From contig NZ_JALBYP010000018.1 of NCBI RefSeq assembly GCF_022678485.1, forward strand, positions 124,001-188,000: 64,000 bases of DNA, in the 5' to 3' direction. The translations under genes were made by a program, and so were the position numbers. Positions 16,390 to 25,824 of the stretch are shown here, in pieces (position 1 is the first letter of the stretch; each line of letters starts with the position of its first letter). The notes beneath the pieces are model-generated. The model ran no database searches. It was not told where the DNA came from and saw nothing but the letters and a program-made list of their open reading frames with translations. This DNA is from Aliiroseovarius sediminis (GTDB lineage Bacteria > Pseudomonadota > Alphaproteobacteria > Rhodobacterales > Rhodobacteraceae).

Positions 16390-18327
16390 ATGTTCACGAA
16401 AATCCTGATTGCCAACCGGGGCGAAATTGCCTGCCGCGTGATCGACACCGCCCGCAAGCTGGGTGTGGCCACAGTGGCGGTCTATTCCGACGCCGACGCG
16501 GCCGCCCGCCATGTGAAGATGGCGGATGAGGCGGTGCATATCGGCCCGTCGCAGCCTGCGCAGTCCTATCTGAAAGGTGATGTCATCATTCAGGCCGCAC
16601 TGGATGCGGGCGCGCAGGCGATCCATCCGGGTTATGGGTTCCTGTCGGAAAACCCCGATTTCGTGGATGCGGTTGAAAAGGCCGGGTTGGTCTTTATCGG
16701 TCCGTCCTCGGATGCAATCCGCGCGATGGGTCTGAAAGACGCTGCCAAGAAGCTGATGGTCGAGGCTGGCGTGCCCGTCGTGCCCGGCTATCATGGTGCA
16801 GATCAAGACCCCGCGCTGCTGGCCTCTGAAGCTGACAAGATGGGCTATCCCGTGTTGATCAAGGCTGTTGCGGGCGGCGGCGGGAAGGGCATGCGCCGCG
16901 TCGATGACCCCAAGGATTTCGCGGACGCTCTGGCCTCGGCGCAGGGCGAGGCGAAAACCGCCTTCGGTAATGCGGATGTGTTGGTCGAGAAATATATCCT
17001 ATCCCCCCGTCATATCGAAGTGCAGGTGTTCGGCGACGGCACCCAAGCCGTGCACCTGTTTGAACGTGACTGCTCGCTGCAACGCCGCCACCAGAAGGTG
17101 ATCGAGGAAGCGCCAGCCCCCGGCATGACAGAAGAGGTCCGCGAGGCGATGGGGCAGGCGGGCGTACGCGCTGCCGAGGCGATTGGCTACAAGGGCGCGG
17201 GCACGGTGGAGTTCATCGTCGATGGTGCGAATGGCCTGCGCACCGACGGGTTCTGGTTCATGGAAATGAATACCCGCCTGCAGGTGGAACACCCCGTGAC
17301 CGAAGCGATCACTGGCGTTGATCTGGTGGAATGGCAATTGCGCGTGGCCAGCGGAGAAGGGCTGCCCAAGCAACAGGACGAGTTGACCATCAACGGCCAC
17401 TCGTTTGAAGCACGGCTGTATGCCGAGGATGTGCCCAAGGGCTTCCTGCCCGCCACCGGCACGCTGACCCATCTGAAATTCCCCGACGGCGCGCGGGCCG
17501 ATACCGGCGTGCGGGCGGGCGACACGATCAGCCCGTTTTATGACCCGATGATCGCGAAGATTACAGTGCATGCCGGGTCTCGTGCGGCGGCGCTGCGCCA
17601 GATGTCTTCGGCGCTGACTCATACCGAAGTGGCAGGCTCTGTCACGAACCTTGCGTTCTTGGGCGCGCTAACGCGGCACGAAGGGTTCGCGGCAGGCGAT
17701 GTGGACACTGGCCTGATCGAACGTGATCTGGAAGCTTTGACAGCCGACCCCGGCCCAAGCATGGCTGATGTGGGGGCTGCCGCATTGTGTGCCCTGGATT
17801 TGCTAAAGCGCGAAGGGTCGGGCTTTACGCTTTGGGGCGGGCTCAACCACTTTGTGACCCTGACCCACGGCGAGGATACTTACGAAGTCGTCGTGACCTC
17901 TTACGGGGCCGATCGTCATGTGATCACTGTCGGCGATGACAGCATCGAGGCCACATGCATCCACGGCCAATGGAAAATGGGCGGTGACCGTGGCCCGCGC
18001 GTTGCTAAAGCTGGCAATGTCGTGACCGTTTTTGCGCAATCCGGGCTGGAATTCCACGTGGTTGATCCGTTGGACCAGGACGCGGGCGCAGGGGCCGGGG
18101 CAGGGGTCGTTGAGGCACCGATGCCGGGTCTTGTGAAAGCGGTCTTTGCCAAGGCGGGCCAAGAAGTCAAACAGGGCGACCGGCTGGCCGTTTTGGAAGC
18201 CATGAAGATGGAACACAGCCTGACCGCCGCGCGCGATGGCGTGGTCGCCGAGGTTCTGGTGGCCGATGGCGATCAGGTCGAAGCCGGTGCGCCCCTTGTG
18301 CGTCTTGAGGAAGAAGAGGAAAGCTGA
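16390..18327 (+). CDS. mccA: Methylcrotonyl-CoA carboxylase, biotin carboxylase (alpha) subunit
   Basis: A 645-residue biotin-dependent subunit that carboxylates its own biotin using ATP and bicarbonate. In order it has a biotin carboxylase N-domain (ILIANRGEIACRV), an ATP-grasp domain with the Gly-rich loop AVAGGGGKGMRRV, the EMNTRLQVEHPVTE motif, a linker domain and a C-terminal biotinyl domain with EAMKMEH (biotin on Lys606). The frame is open further upstream, but the ATG at 16390 starts the conserved N-terminus. The stop overlaps the GST start (TGATG). BirA, which would attach the biotin, is also encoded in this window. Confidence 0.95.
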   Translation: MFTKILIANRGEIACRVIDTARKLGVATVAVYSDADAAARHVKMADEAVHIGPSQPAQSYLKGDVIIQAALDAGAQAIHPGYGFLSENPDFVDAVEKAGLVFIGPSSDAIRAMGLKDAAKKLMVEAGVPVVPGYHGADQDPALLASEADKMGYPVLIKAVAGGGGKGMRRVDDPKDFADALASAQGEAKTAFGNADVLVEKYILSPRHIEVQVFGDGTQAVHLFERDCSLQRRHQKVIEEAPAPGMTEEVREAMGQAGVRAAEAIGYKGAGTVEFIVDGANGLRTDGFWFMEMNTRLQVEHPVTEAITGVDLVEWQLRVASGEGLPKQQDELTINGHSFEARLYAEDVPKGFLPATGTLTHLKFPDGARADTGVRAGDTISPFYDPMIAKITVHAGSRAAALRQMSSALTHTEVAGSVTNLAFLGALTRHEGFAAGDVDTGLIERDLEALTADPGPSMADVGAAALCALDLLKREGSGFTLWGGLNHFVTLTHGEDTYEVVVTSYGADRHVITVGDDSIEATCIHGQWKMGGDRGPRVAKAGNVVTVFAQSGLEFHVVDPLDQDAGAGAGAGVVEAPMPGLVKAVFAKAGQEVKQGDRLAVLEAMKMEHSLTAARDGVVAEVLVADGDQVEAGAPLVRLEEEEES

Positions 18328-19004
18328 TGACCTTCCGTCTGCATCACGTGCAATATGCCCGGTCGATCCGAGTGCTGTGGCTGATCGAAGAGATCGGGCT
18401 GGAAGAAAAGCTGGGCCGCACGCTTGATGTGGTAGAATACAAGATCGGCTCGAAGCAGATGTATGAGGGCGAATTGCCCAAAGTCTCGACTGCGTCGCGG
18501 GTGCCCGCCTTGGAAATCGGCTCCAAGCGGATCAGCGAAAGTGGCGCCATCGTTCAGTATTTGATCGAGGAGTTTGCCCCCGAACTGGGTGTCGATCCCG
18601 GCGGGGCTGAACGGACGGATTACCTGCAATGGATTCACTACTCGGAAACCATGGCCAGCCTGGTCGAGCAGTTGAACCTGCAAATGGTGTTCCTGCGCCC
18701 GCCTGCCAAACCCAGCCCCATCGTCGTCAAGCTGAACGTGGCTCGGTTGCGTCATACACTCGTGGGGCTTGAGGCGCGATTGGAGGGGCGCGACTGGCTG
18801 CTGGACAAGGGGTTCTCGGGCGCTGACATCATGTTGGCCTTCAACCTGTTCGCCGTGCCTTACTATGTGAAACTGGACGAGTTCCCGAACATTCTGACCT
18901 ACAAGGCGCGGGTCGAGGCGATGCCGTCCTATCAGCGGGTGATCGAGCGCGAAGGCGAGCAGCGCTTCTATGACCGTGATTTCTATCCCGTTCCACAGGA
19001 GTAA
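18327..19004 (+). CDS. Glutathione S-transferase family protein
   Basis: A 225-residue soluble protein with a thioredoxin-like N-terminal domain (about residues 1-85), including the VPALE turn with the conserved cis-Pro and the SGAIVQYLIEE glutathione-binding segment. An all-helical C-terminal domain follows. It starts inside the mccA stop codon and ends five bases before mvaB, so it is firmly part of the leucine operon. A role in detoxifying reactive enoyl-CoA intermediates is only a guess. The motif around residue 10 (YARSIRVLW) has Ser where some classes use Ser or Cys, which fits catalytic activity. Confidence 0.8.
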   Translation: MTFRLHHVQYARSIRVLWLIEEIGLEEKLGRTLDVVEYKIGSKQMYEGELPKVSTASRVPALEIGSKRISESGAIVQYLIEEFAPELGVDPGGAERTDYLQWIHYSETMASLVEQLNLQMVFLRPPAKPSPIVVKLNVARLRHTLVGLEARLEGRDWLLDKGFSGADIMLAFNLFAVPYYVKLDEFPNILTYKARVEAMPSYQRVIEREGEQRFYDRDFYPVPQE

Positions 19005-19009
19005 CCCCG

Positions 19010-19864
19010 ATGGAATATGTCGAGATTTTCGAAGTCGGCCCGCGTGACGGGCTGCAGAACGAGAAACGCCAGATCCCGACCGAGGACAAGATCGCGCTGG
19101 TCGATCTTCTGTCCACTGCCGGGTTCAAACGGATCGAGGTTGCGAGCTTCGTCAGCCCCAAATGGGTGCCGCAAATGGCGGATTCAGCGGATGTACTGGC
19201 GGGGATTAAGCGGGTGAAGGATGTGTCTTACGCCGCATTGACCCCGAACCTGCGCGGGTTCGAAGGCGCGGTGGCCGCCAAGGCGGACGAGATCGCGATA
19301 TTCGGTTCAGCCTCGGAAGGGTTTTCCAAGGCCAATATCAACTGCACCATCGCCGAAAGCCTTGAACGGTTTCAGCCCGTGGCGGATGCGGCGGCTGAGG
19401 CGGGGATCATGATGCGGGGCTATATCTCTTGCGTGACGGACTGCCCGTTCGATGGACCGACACCGCCGGACAAGGTCGCATGGGTGGCAGAGCAACTGAT
19501 CGCGATGGGGTGCTATGAAATATCCTTGGGCGATACGATTGGACAGGCCACGCCCGAGACAATCGACACGATGCTGGATGCGGTGCTGAGCGTTGCGGGG
19601 CCAGACATGTTCGCGGGCCACTACCACGACACGGCGGGTCGGGCCTGCGACAATATCGAGGCATCGTTGAAAAAGGGGCTGCGCGTGTTTGACGCCGCCG
19701 TGGGTGGTCTGGGCGGGTGCCCCTATGCGCCCGGCGCGCAAGGCAACGTGGCGACCGAGGCGGTGCATGACCGCGTGACGGCGCTGGGCTATTCGACCGG
19801 GTTGGACCGGGACATTCTGGACAAGGCCGCGCTGATGGCGCGGCAAATGCGGGCAGGGGAATGA
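19010..19864 (+). CDS. mvaB: Hydroxymethylglutaryl-CoA lyase
   Basis: A 284-residue TIM-barrel enzyme of the DRE-TIM family that cleaves 3-hydroxy-3-methylglutaryl-CoA into acetyl-CoA and acetoacetate, the last step of leucine breakdown. Visible signatures are VGPRDGLQNE (metal-binding Asp), VASFVSPKWVPQMAD, the HYHDTAGRA metal-binding histidines and the catalytic-Cys loop GGLGGCPYAPGAQGN. Its length is standard. The start follows GGAGTAACCCCG. The downstream hydratase gene starts at or just after its stop codon. Confidence 0.95.
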   Translation: MEYVEIFEVGPRDGLQNEKRQIPTEDKIALVDLLSTAGFKRIEVASFVSPKWVPQMADSADVLAGIKRVKDVSYAALTPNLRGFEGAVAAKADEIAIFGSASEGFSKANINCTIAESLERFQPVADAAAEAGIMMRGYISCVTDCPFDGPTPPDKVAWVAEQLIAMGCYEISLGDTIGQATPETIDTMLDAVLSVAGPDMFAGHYHDTAGRACDNIEASLKKGLRVFDAAVGGLGGCPYAPGAQGNVATEAVHDRVTALGYSTGLDRDILDKAALMARQMRAGE

Positions 19865-19866
19865 TA

Positions 19867-20649
19867 ATGGGTTACGAGACGATCTCCATTTCTGTGGACG
19901 ACCGTGGAGTCGCCACACTGCTTCTGGATCGCGCCGACAAGCACAACGCCATGTCAGCGCAGATGATCGAGGAACTGACCGACGCCGCCCACGCGTTGGG
20001 CGCAGATGAAGCGGTGCGTGTGGTGATCCTGACAGGCGCGGGCAAAAGCTTCTGCGCGGGGGGCGATCTGCGCTGGATGCAGGACCAGATGGCGGCGGAC
20101 CCGGTGACGCGCGGGATAGAGGCCAAGAAACTGGCGATGATGCTGAATGCGTTGAATGAAATGCCGAAACCTCTGATTGCCAAGGTGCAGGGGCAGGCGT
20201 TTGGCGGCGGGGTCGGGATGGCGTCGGTGTCCGATGTGTCCATCGGCGTCACCGGCGCGAAATTTGGCCTAACCGAAACGCGGCTGGGTCTGATTCCGGC
20301 CACCATCGGCCCCTATGTGCTGGCGCGTCTGGGCGAGGCGATGGCACGCCGCGTGTTCATGTCGGCACGTATATTTGACGCGGACGAGGCTGTAACGCTG
20401 GGATTGTTGGCAAAAGCTGTCGCGCCCGAGGATTTGGATGCGGCGGTCGAGGCCGAGGTGACGCCTTACCTGTCCGTCGCCCCCGGCGCGGTGGCCGAGG
20501 CCAAGGCTCTTGCCCGACGTCTGGGCCCGCCGATCACCGAGGCGATCATCGACGAAACCATCGCTGGACTGGTCGCGCGCTGGGAAAGCGCCGAGGCGCA
20601 GGAAGGCATCGCGGCCTTCTTCGACAAGCGCAAACCGGGCTGGGCTTGA
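19867..20649 (+). CDS. Enoyl-CoA hydratase family protein, probable methylglutaconyl-CoA hydratase
   Basis: A 260-residue crotonase-fold protein with the oxyanion-hole loops AGKSFCAGGDLRWM and GQAFGGGVGM and the active-site region TETRLGLIPATIGPYVL. Together with its position after ivd, mccBA and mvaB, this points to hydration of 3-methylglutaconyl-CoA to HMG-CoA (LiuC role), the only step of the pathway otherwise missing. Two starts are possible: the ATG at 19861 overlaps the mvaB stop, while the ATG at 19867 has AGGGG at ideal spacing and is preferred. It is the last gene of the operon. Confidence 0.85.
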   Translation: MGYETISISVDDRGVATLLLDRADKHNAMSAQMIEELTDAAHALGADEAVRVVILTGAGKSFCAGGDLRWMQDQMAADPVTRGIEAKKLAMMLNALNEMPKPLIAKVQGQAFGGGVGMASVSDVSIGVTGAKFGLTETRLGLIPATIGPYVLARLGEAMARRVFMSARIFDADEAVTLGLLAKAVAPEDLDAAVEAEVTPYLSVAPGAVAEAKALARRLGPPITEAIIDETIAGLVARWESAEAQEGIAAFFDKRKPGWA

Positions 20650-20970
20650 TCACACGGTGCAGCCGTCGCGCGCATGGCGTGTTCATCTTGGGTGAGTCTC
20701 TTTTTCGCGTAGCATCATGCGCCATTTCTTGATGCGGTCGCGAAACACGAGTGAATTTTGCTTAACGAGTGAGCAAATTCTGCGCGTGCAAAACGCTTAA
20801 CTTGTGCTGAAAACCCTTATAAACAAAGGCTCGCTGCGGGACTATGAGTGGGTTTTTACGACGCATTCGATATCTTGAATGAGATCTGCTCTCGGTTGAC
20901 CCTGCGCACCCGCACCGGTAAACCGCTGATAGCTAGCGATAGGCGGTTTAACCGTTCAAAGGAGCCATAC
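20650..20970 (+). promoter_or_regulatory. Intergenic region with the presumed nuo promoter
   Basis: No gene is supported in this stretch. It contains two ACGAGTGA direct repeats (20747-20754 and 20765-20772), an imperfect inverted repeat GAATTTTGC/GCAAATTC around them, and an AT-rich TTATAAA at 20817-20823 that could be a -10 region, though I see no convincing -35. A leader hairpin follows at 20919-20950. It separates the leucine operon from nuoA and presumably carries the main nuo promoter. Confidence 0.45.
20919..20950 (+). promoter_or_regulatory. Leader hairpin just upstream of the nuoA ribosome binding site
   Basis: A perfect 8-base stem TAAACCGC/GCGGTTTA with a 16-base loop ends 7 bases before the strong Shine-Dalgarno AAAGGAG (20958-20964) of nuoA. 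It has no T-run, so it is not a terminator. It may protect the 5' end of the long nuo mRNA or modulate nuoA translation. Confidence 0.45.
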
Positions 20971-21336
20971 GTGGAAGACCTTCTCAGAGAATATCTCCCC
21001 ATTATCATTTTCCTTGGATTAGCCATTGTTATCGGACTTGTTCTGATCCTTGCAGCCGTCGTGCTGGCAGTGCGCAGTCCTGATCCAGAAAAACTCAGCG
21101 CTTATGAATGCGGGTTCAACGCCTTTGATGACGCGCGGATGAAATTCGACGTCCGGTTCTATCTGGTGGCGATCCTATTCATCATCTTCGATCTGGAAAT
21201 CGCGTTCCTGTTCCCTTGGGCGGTCGCGTTCCAAGATGTGGGCATGGTCGGGTTCTGGTCCATGATGGTGTTCCTCGCCGTTCTGACGATCGGTTTTGCC
21301 TATGAATGGAAGAAGGGGGCCTTGGAATGGGAGTGA
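20971..21336 (+). CDS. nuoA: NADH-quinone oxidoreductase subunit A
   Basis: A 121-residue membrane-arm subunit of complex I, with three transmembrane helices and the conserved loop [29 protein letters not shown] (quoted in pieces: YECGF and RFYLVAILF), which sits near the quinone chamber. The start is GTG at 20971, preceded by AAAGGAG at six bases. The longer open frame from 20848 lacks conserved sequence. The length equals other NuoA proteins. It is the first gene of the nuo operon and overlaps nuoB slightly. Confidence 0.95.
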   Translation: MEDLLREYLPIIIFLGLAIVIGLVLILAAVVLAVRSPDPEKLSAYECGFNAFDDARMKFDVRFYLVAILFIIFDLEIAFLFPWAVAFQDVGMVGFWSMMVFLAVLTIGFAYEWKKGALEWE

Positions 21337-21875
21337 TGCGCGAAGGCATTCAAACCGGAGCGAACACCGCGCAAGGTGATCGCGAACATGGAACCCGTCT
21401 GATGAATGATCAGCTGGCCGACAAGGGTTTTTTGCTGACCACCACCGATGACATCATCAATTGGGCGCGCACCGGGTCGCTGCACTGGATGACCTTCGGT
21501 CTGGCCTGTTGCGCGGTCGAGATGATGCAGGCCTCGATGCCGCGTTATGATCTTGAACGGTACGGAATCGCGCCGCGCGCCTCGCCACGCCAGTCGGACG
21601 TGATGATTGTGGCCGGGACGCTGACCAACAAGATGGCACCTGCGCTTCGCAAGGTGTATGACCAGATGCCTGAGCCGCGTTATGTGATATCGATGGGGTC
21701 ATGTGCGAATGGTGGGGGGTATTACCATTATTCGTATTCGGTGGTGCGTGGCTGTGACCGGGTGGTACCGGTCGACATCTATGTGCCCGGCTGCCCCCCA
21801 ACTGCTGAAGCGCTGGTTTACGGCATCCTGCAACTGCAACGCAAAATCCGCCGCACCGGCACGATTGTGAGGTAA
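21327..21875 (+). CDS. nuoB: NADH-quinone oxidoreductase subunit B
   Basis: The peripheral-arm subunit that holds cluster N2, the last iron-sulfur centre before ubiquinone. The four cysteine ligands are visible in [18 protein letters not shown] and [10 protein letters not shown]. Residues around [20 protein letters not shown] are typical of the family. The start at 21327 overlaps nuoA by ten bases; the ATG at 21336, within the nuoA stop, would give a protein only three residues shorter. Start choice is uncertain, function is not. Confidence 0.96.
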   Translation: MGVMREGIQTGANTAQGDREHGTRLMNDQLADKGFLLTTTDDIINWARTGSLHWMTFGLACCAVEMMQASMPRYDLERYGIAPRASPRQSDVMIVAGTLTNKMAPALRKVYDQMPEPRYVISMGSCANGGGYYHYSYSVVRGCDRVVPVDIYVPGCPPTAEALVYGILQLQRKIRRTGTIVR

Positions 21876-21878
21876 GTG

Positions 21879-22490
21879 ATGAGTGACGCCCTGAAAGAAC
21901 TTGGCGCCTTGCTGGAAGTCAAACGTCCCGAGTGCGTGCTCAGCTGGGACATTGCTTTTGGCGAACTGACGGTGAATGTGCCTCTGTCAGCCATTCCCGC
22001 GTTTATCGAGTTTCTTAAGACGGACAGCGCTTGCAAGTTTTCCAGCTTGGTGGACATCACCGCGGTGGATTACCCGTCGCGCGACGAACGCTTCGATGTG
22101 GTCTATCACTTCCTGTCGATGTACACGAACCAGCGCATCCGCGTTAAGGTCGCTGTGCGCGAGGATGATATGGTTCCTTCGATCACCGGCGTTCACGTGT
22201 CCGCGGGGTGGTTTGAGCGCGAAGTTTTCGATATGTTCGGTATTCTGTTTTCGGGCCACTCGGACCTGCGTCGCATCCTGACCGACTATGGTTTCCGCGG
22301 CCATCCACTGCGCAAAGACTTCCCGACCACCGGCTATACCGAGGTTCGCTATGATGAGGTCGAAAAGCGCGTGGTTTACGAACCCGTGTCACTGACGCAG
22401 GAATACCGCCAGTTCGACTTTATGTCGCCTTGGGAAGGTGCCAATTATATCCTGCCGGGTGACGAGAAGTCCGACGAGGCCAAAGGCTGA
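21879..22490 (+). CDS. nuoC: NADH-quinone oxidoreductase subunit C
   Basis: The 30-kDa type peripheral-arm subunit, 203 residues, encoded separately from nuoD as in mitochondria-like complexes. The family signature is [29 protein letters not shown] (core: [10 protein letters not shown] and RRILTDYGF), followed by HPLRKDFP. An ATG at 21879 with AGGTAAG just upstream is taken as the start; a GTG one codon earlier is possible. It is followed almost immediately by a sulfotransferase gene rather than nuoD. Confidence 0.96.
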   Translation: MSDALKELGALLEVKRPECVLSWDIAFGELTVNVPLSAIPAFIEFLKTDSACKFSSLVDITAVDYPSRDERFDVVYHFLSMYTNQRIRVKVAVREDDMVPSITGVHVSAGWFEREVFDMFGILFSGHSDLRRILTDYGFRGHPLRKDFPTTGYTEVRYDEVEKRVVYEPVSLTQEYRQFDFMSPWEGANYILPGDEKSDEAKG

Positions 22491-22495
22491 GGGTG

Positions 22496-23338
22496 ATGCG
22501 CAACCAAACCTTCATATTCTGCCTTGGGGCAACGAAAGCTGGCACAAGCTGGTTGTTCGACTATTTGTCGGGCCACCGGCAGTGTCATCTTCCGGCGATG
22601 AAGGAATTGCATTATTTTGATGCGCTTGAACAAGGCACCGGCGGCTATTATCGCAAGCAGGCTCAGGCCCGTCTTGACGCCGCCCGCAAGGACCAATCAA
22701 GCGCCTGGCAGAAGCGGCTTATGGCTGATCTGGAACGCTGGCTGTCGGTGTTTGACGGCGAGACGCGCGATGATGCTGCGTATTTGCGTTATCTGCGAGA
22801 GGGCGGAGCCAAGGCGCGCGTGATTGGTGATTTCACCCCGGCCTATGGGTTGTTGAAGGAAAAGACGCTGCAGGCCATGTCGGCGCTGACCGACAATGTG
22901 CGGTTTGTTTATCTGATGCGTGACCCCGTTGACCGTATCTGGTCGAATATTCGCATGATGGCGGGCAACGATGGTCAGGCCGCTTTGGATGCGAAAGTTG
23001 ACGGTGTGCTGAATGGGACCGCCGAAAACATCCTTGATCGCTCGAATTATCGTCGGACGCTGAACCGGCTGACCCGTGCCATCCCGCGCGAGGCATTGCA
23101 TATCGAATTCTACGAACAGCTGTTCACGCCTGCCGCCATCGAGCGTCTGTGTGCATTTCTGGGGATCACGCCCCAGCCCGCATCATTTGACCGCGTGGTG
23201 CATCAAAGTGTGAAAGCCGACCTGCCCACGGGCCAACGTGCCCAGCTTCAGGCAGCACTCAAACCGCAATATAATTTCGTCGAGAAGTTCATGGGTGAGC
23301 TTCCGCCGGAATGGACCCAGAAGATGGTGAGCGCATGA
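22496..23338 (+). CDS. Sulfotransferase family protein inserted between nuoC and nuoD
   Basis: A 280-residue cytosolic PAPS-dependent sulfotransferase of the NodH/heparan-type superfamily. The 5'-phosphosulfate loop is [16 protein letters not shown] near residue 10, and the 3'-phosphate loop is [16 protein letters not shown] near residues 135-150. MKELHYFD resembles the substrate-side motif of sulfotransferase_3 members. Its start lies five bases after the nuoC stop (a GTG at 22493 is also possible), and its stop overlaps the nuoD ATG. It is therefore translated as part of the nuo message although it is not a complex I subunit. The acceptor is unknown. Confidence 0.8.
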   Translation: MRNQTFIFCLGATKAGTSWLFDYLSGHRQCHLPAMKELHYFDALEQGTGGYYRKQAQARLDAARKDQSSAWQKRLMADLERWLSVFDGETRDDAAYLRYLREGGAKARVIGDFTPAYGLLKEKTLQAMSALTDNVRFVYLMRDPVDRIWSNIRMMAGNDGQAALDAKVDGVLNGTAENILDRSNYRRTLNRLTRAIPREALHIEFYEQLFTPAAIERLCAFLGITPQPASFDRVVHQSVKADLPTGQRAQLQAALKPQYNFVEKFMGELPPEWTQKMVSA

Positions 23339-24558
23339 TGGACGGAACCAAGGACTTCAACGACGCCCTGACCGGCGAACAGAAGATCCGCAACTTCAAC
23401 CTCAACTTTGGCCCGCAACACCCGGCCGCCCACGGCGTGCTGCGCATGGTGCTTGAGCTGGACGGAGAGATCGTCGAACGCGTCGACCCGCATATCGGGC
23501 TTTTGCACCGTGGCACCGAAAAGTTGATGGAAAGCCGCACCTATCTACAGAACCTGCCGTATTTTGACCGGCTGGATTACGTTGCTCCGATGAACCAGGA
23601 ACACGCTTGGTGTCTGGCGATCGAAAGACTGTGTGAGATCGAAGTTCCGCGTCGCGGTTCGTTGATCCGTGTGCTGTTCTCGGAAATCGGGCGCATCCTG
23701 AACCACCTTCTGAATATTACCACGCAGGCGATGGACGTGGGCGCGCTGACCCCGCCGCTGTGGGGTTTTGAAGAGCGTGAGAAGCTGATGATCTTCTATG
23801 AACGCGCTTGCGGTGCGCGTTTGCACGCCAACTATTTTCGCCCCGGCGGTGTCCACCAGGATCTGCCGCCCGAATTGATCGACGATATCGAAGCTTGGGC
23901 GCATACGTTTCCGTCGAAGATCGACGATATCGACCTGTTGCTTACCGAAAACCGCGTCTTCAAACAGCGCAACGCCGATATCGGCATCGTGACTGAAGAG
24001 GACATCCTGAATTGGGGCTTCTCGGGCGTGATGGTCCGCGGGTCTGGCCTTGCGTGGGATCTGCGTCGCTCGCAGCCTTACGAGTGCTATGACGAGTTTG
24101 ATTTCCAAATCCCTGTTGGCAAGAACGGCGACTGCTATGACCGTTACCTTGTCCGGATGGAGGAAATGCGTCAGTCGTTGAAAATCATGCACCAGGCGAT
24201 CGAAAAACTGCGCGCGCCGGACGGGCAGGGCGACGTCATTGCGCGCGGCAAGCTGTCGCCGCCGCCACGTGGCGAGATGAAACGCTCGATGGAAGCGTTG
24301 ATCCACCACTTCAAACTCTACACCGAAGGTTTCAAGGTACCTGCAGGCGAAGTCTACGCTGCCGTCGAAGCCCCCAAAGGCGAATTCGGCGTCTATCTGG
24401 TGGCGGACGGAACCAACCGCCCCTATCGCGCCAAGATACGCGCGCCGGGCTACCTGCACCTTCAAGCTATGGACCACGTGGCCGGTGGCCACCAACTGGC
24501 CGACGTCGCCGCCATTATCGGCACAATGGACGTCGTGTTTGGGGAGATCGACCGCTAA
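23335..24558 (+). CDS. nuoD: NADH-quinone oxidoreductase subunit D
   Basis: The 49-kDa type subunit, about 407 residues, that forms most of the quinone-binding cavity together with NuoB. Conserved stretches include [14 protein letters not shown] (with the quinone-site His), HRGTEKLME, the [12 protein letters not shown] segment with the Tyr-to-quinone region, [10 protein letters not shown] and the terminal VFGEIDR. The ATG overlaps the sulfotransferase stop, and a second Met directly follows. The stop overlaps nuoE (TAATG). Confidence 0.96.
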   Translation: MMDGTKDFNDALTGEQKIRNFNLNFGPQHPAAHGVLRMVLELDGEIVERVDPHIGLLHRGTEKLMESRTYLQNLPYFDRLDYVAPMNQEHAWCLAIERLCEIEVPRRGSLIRVLFSEIGRILNHLLNITTQAMDVGALTPPLWGFEEREKLMIFYERACGARLHANYFRPGGVHQDLPPELIDDIEAWAHTFPSKIDDIDLLLTENRVFKQRNADIGIVTEEDILNWGFSGVMVRGSGLAWDLRRSQPYECYDEFDFQIPVGKNGDCYDRYLVRMEEMRQSLKIMHQAIEKLRAPDGQGDVIARGKLSPPPRGEMKRSMEALIHHFKLYTEGFKVPAGEVYAAVEAPKGEFGVYLVADGTNRPYRAKIRAPGYLHLQAMDHVAGGHQLADVAAIIGTMDVVFGEIDR

Positions 24559-25691
24559 TGCTGCGCCGTTTGCATCATGAACAACCCGAAAGCTTCGCTT
24601 TCACGCCCGCCAACCTTGCTTGGGCCGAAGGGCAGGTTTCCAAATATCCTGAAGGTCGTCAGGCCTCGGCTGTGATTCCGCTGTTGTGGCGCGCGCAGGA
24701 ACAGGAGGGCTGGTTAACCAAGCCCGCCATCGAATATGTCGCCACTATGCTGAATATGGCTGATATCCGCGTGCTAGAAGTGGCGTCATTTTACTTCATG
24801 TTCCAGCTTCAACCAGTTGGATCTGTAGCAAATATTCAAATTTGCGGCACGACATCCTGCATGATTTGCGGGGCGGAAGATCTGGTTGCGGTGTGTCGCG
24901 AAAAGATTGCGGACAAGCCGCATACGTTGTCGGCCGATGGCAAGTTCAGCTGGGAAGAGGTCGAATGCATTGGCGCTTGTGCCAACGCTCCGGTGGCGCA
25001 GATCGGCAAGGATTACTATGAAGACCTGACCGCTGAAAGCTTGTCGAAGCTGTTGGATGATCTGGCCGCTGGCAAGGTGCCGGTGCCGGGCCCCCAAAAC
25101 GGGCGTTACGCGTCCGAACCGTTGTCGGGGCTGACCAGCCTCAAGGAATATGACAGTGGCAAGACGCAATATAACGCAAGCGTGCAATTGGCCACCGATT
25201 TGGGTGACACAATCAAGCGCATTGATGGGACCGAGGTGCCTCTGCTGACCCCGTGGCTGGGCAAGAATGCGGTCAGCGGTAAAGCGCAGCCGCCCAAGCT
25301 TGCAGTGGATGCCAAGCCTGCAAACAAACAAAAACCTGATCTTGAAGTGCCTGAGGATGATAGCGACAAAATCGCCAAACCTCCGGTAAAACCGGCTGCC
25401 GAACCGGTTGAGGGTCAGGAAACAAAGAAACCCCGCACCATGAAAGCGCCGCGCAAAGCGGGTGCGGATGACCTGAAGCTTCTGAAGGGCGTTGGGCCGA
25501 AACTGGAAGGCGTGCTGAACCAGCTTGGTTTCTGGCATTTCGACCAGATTGCCAAATGGGGTGCGGAAGAGGTCGCTTGGGTGGACGAACAATTGTCGTT
25601 CAAAGGCCGGATCGAACGTGACGGCTGGGTTGAGCAAGCCAGAATTCTTGCCGACGGCGGCGAAACCGCATTTTCGCGCAAGAACAAGTAA
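24558..25691 (+). CDS. nuoE: NADH-quinone oxidoreductase subunit E with C-terminal helix-hairpin-helix extension
   Basis: Residues 1 to about 175 are the 24-kDa-type subunit carrying 2Fe-2S cluster N1a, with ligands in CGTTSC and [10 protein letters not shown]. The rest, up to residue 377, is an extension: a low-complexity Lys/Pro/Ala linker, then a compact module starting [10 protein letters not shown] with the helix-hairpin-helix-like [10 protein letters not shown]. Long NuoE proteins of similar size are known in Rhodobacter, so the extension is a lineage trait. The same module recurs in the neighbouring gene at 25825. Its role in complex I is unknown; the module also resembles one attached to ribosomal protein L21 in alphaproteobacteria. 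Confidence 0.93.
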   Translation: MLRRLHHEQPESFAFTPANLAWAEGQVSKYPEGRQASAVIPLLWRAQEQEGWLTKPAIEYVATMLNMADIRVLEVASFYFMFQLQPVGSVANIQICGTTSCMICGAEDLVAVCREKIADKPHTLSADGKFSWEEVECIGACANAPVAQIGKDYYEDLTAESLSKLLDDLAAGKVPVPGPQNGRYASEPLSGLTSLKEYDSGKTQYNASVQLATDLGDTIKRIDGTEVPLLTPWLGKNAVSGKAQPPKLAVDAKPANKQKPDLEVPEDDSDKIAKPPVKPAAEPVEGQETKKPRTMKAPRKAGADDLKLLKGVGPKLEGVLNQLGFWHFDQIAKWGAEEVAWVDEQLSFKGRIERDGWVEQARILADGGETAFSRKNK

Positions 25692-25824
25692 GGTCGAGGT
25701 CGCTAGGGTCGAGTAAGAATGATGACGGGTCACAACGAACATAAGCGTTTCAAAAGGCAGCCAACTGCCAACGCATTCGTGCGCCCGTCAGGTGTGTCTG
25801 CACCGAATAATTTGGGGGACGACA

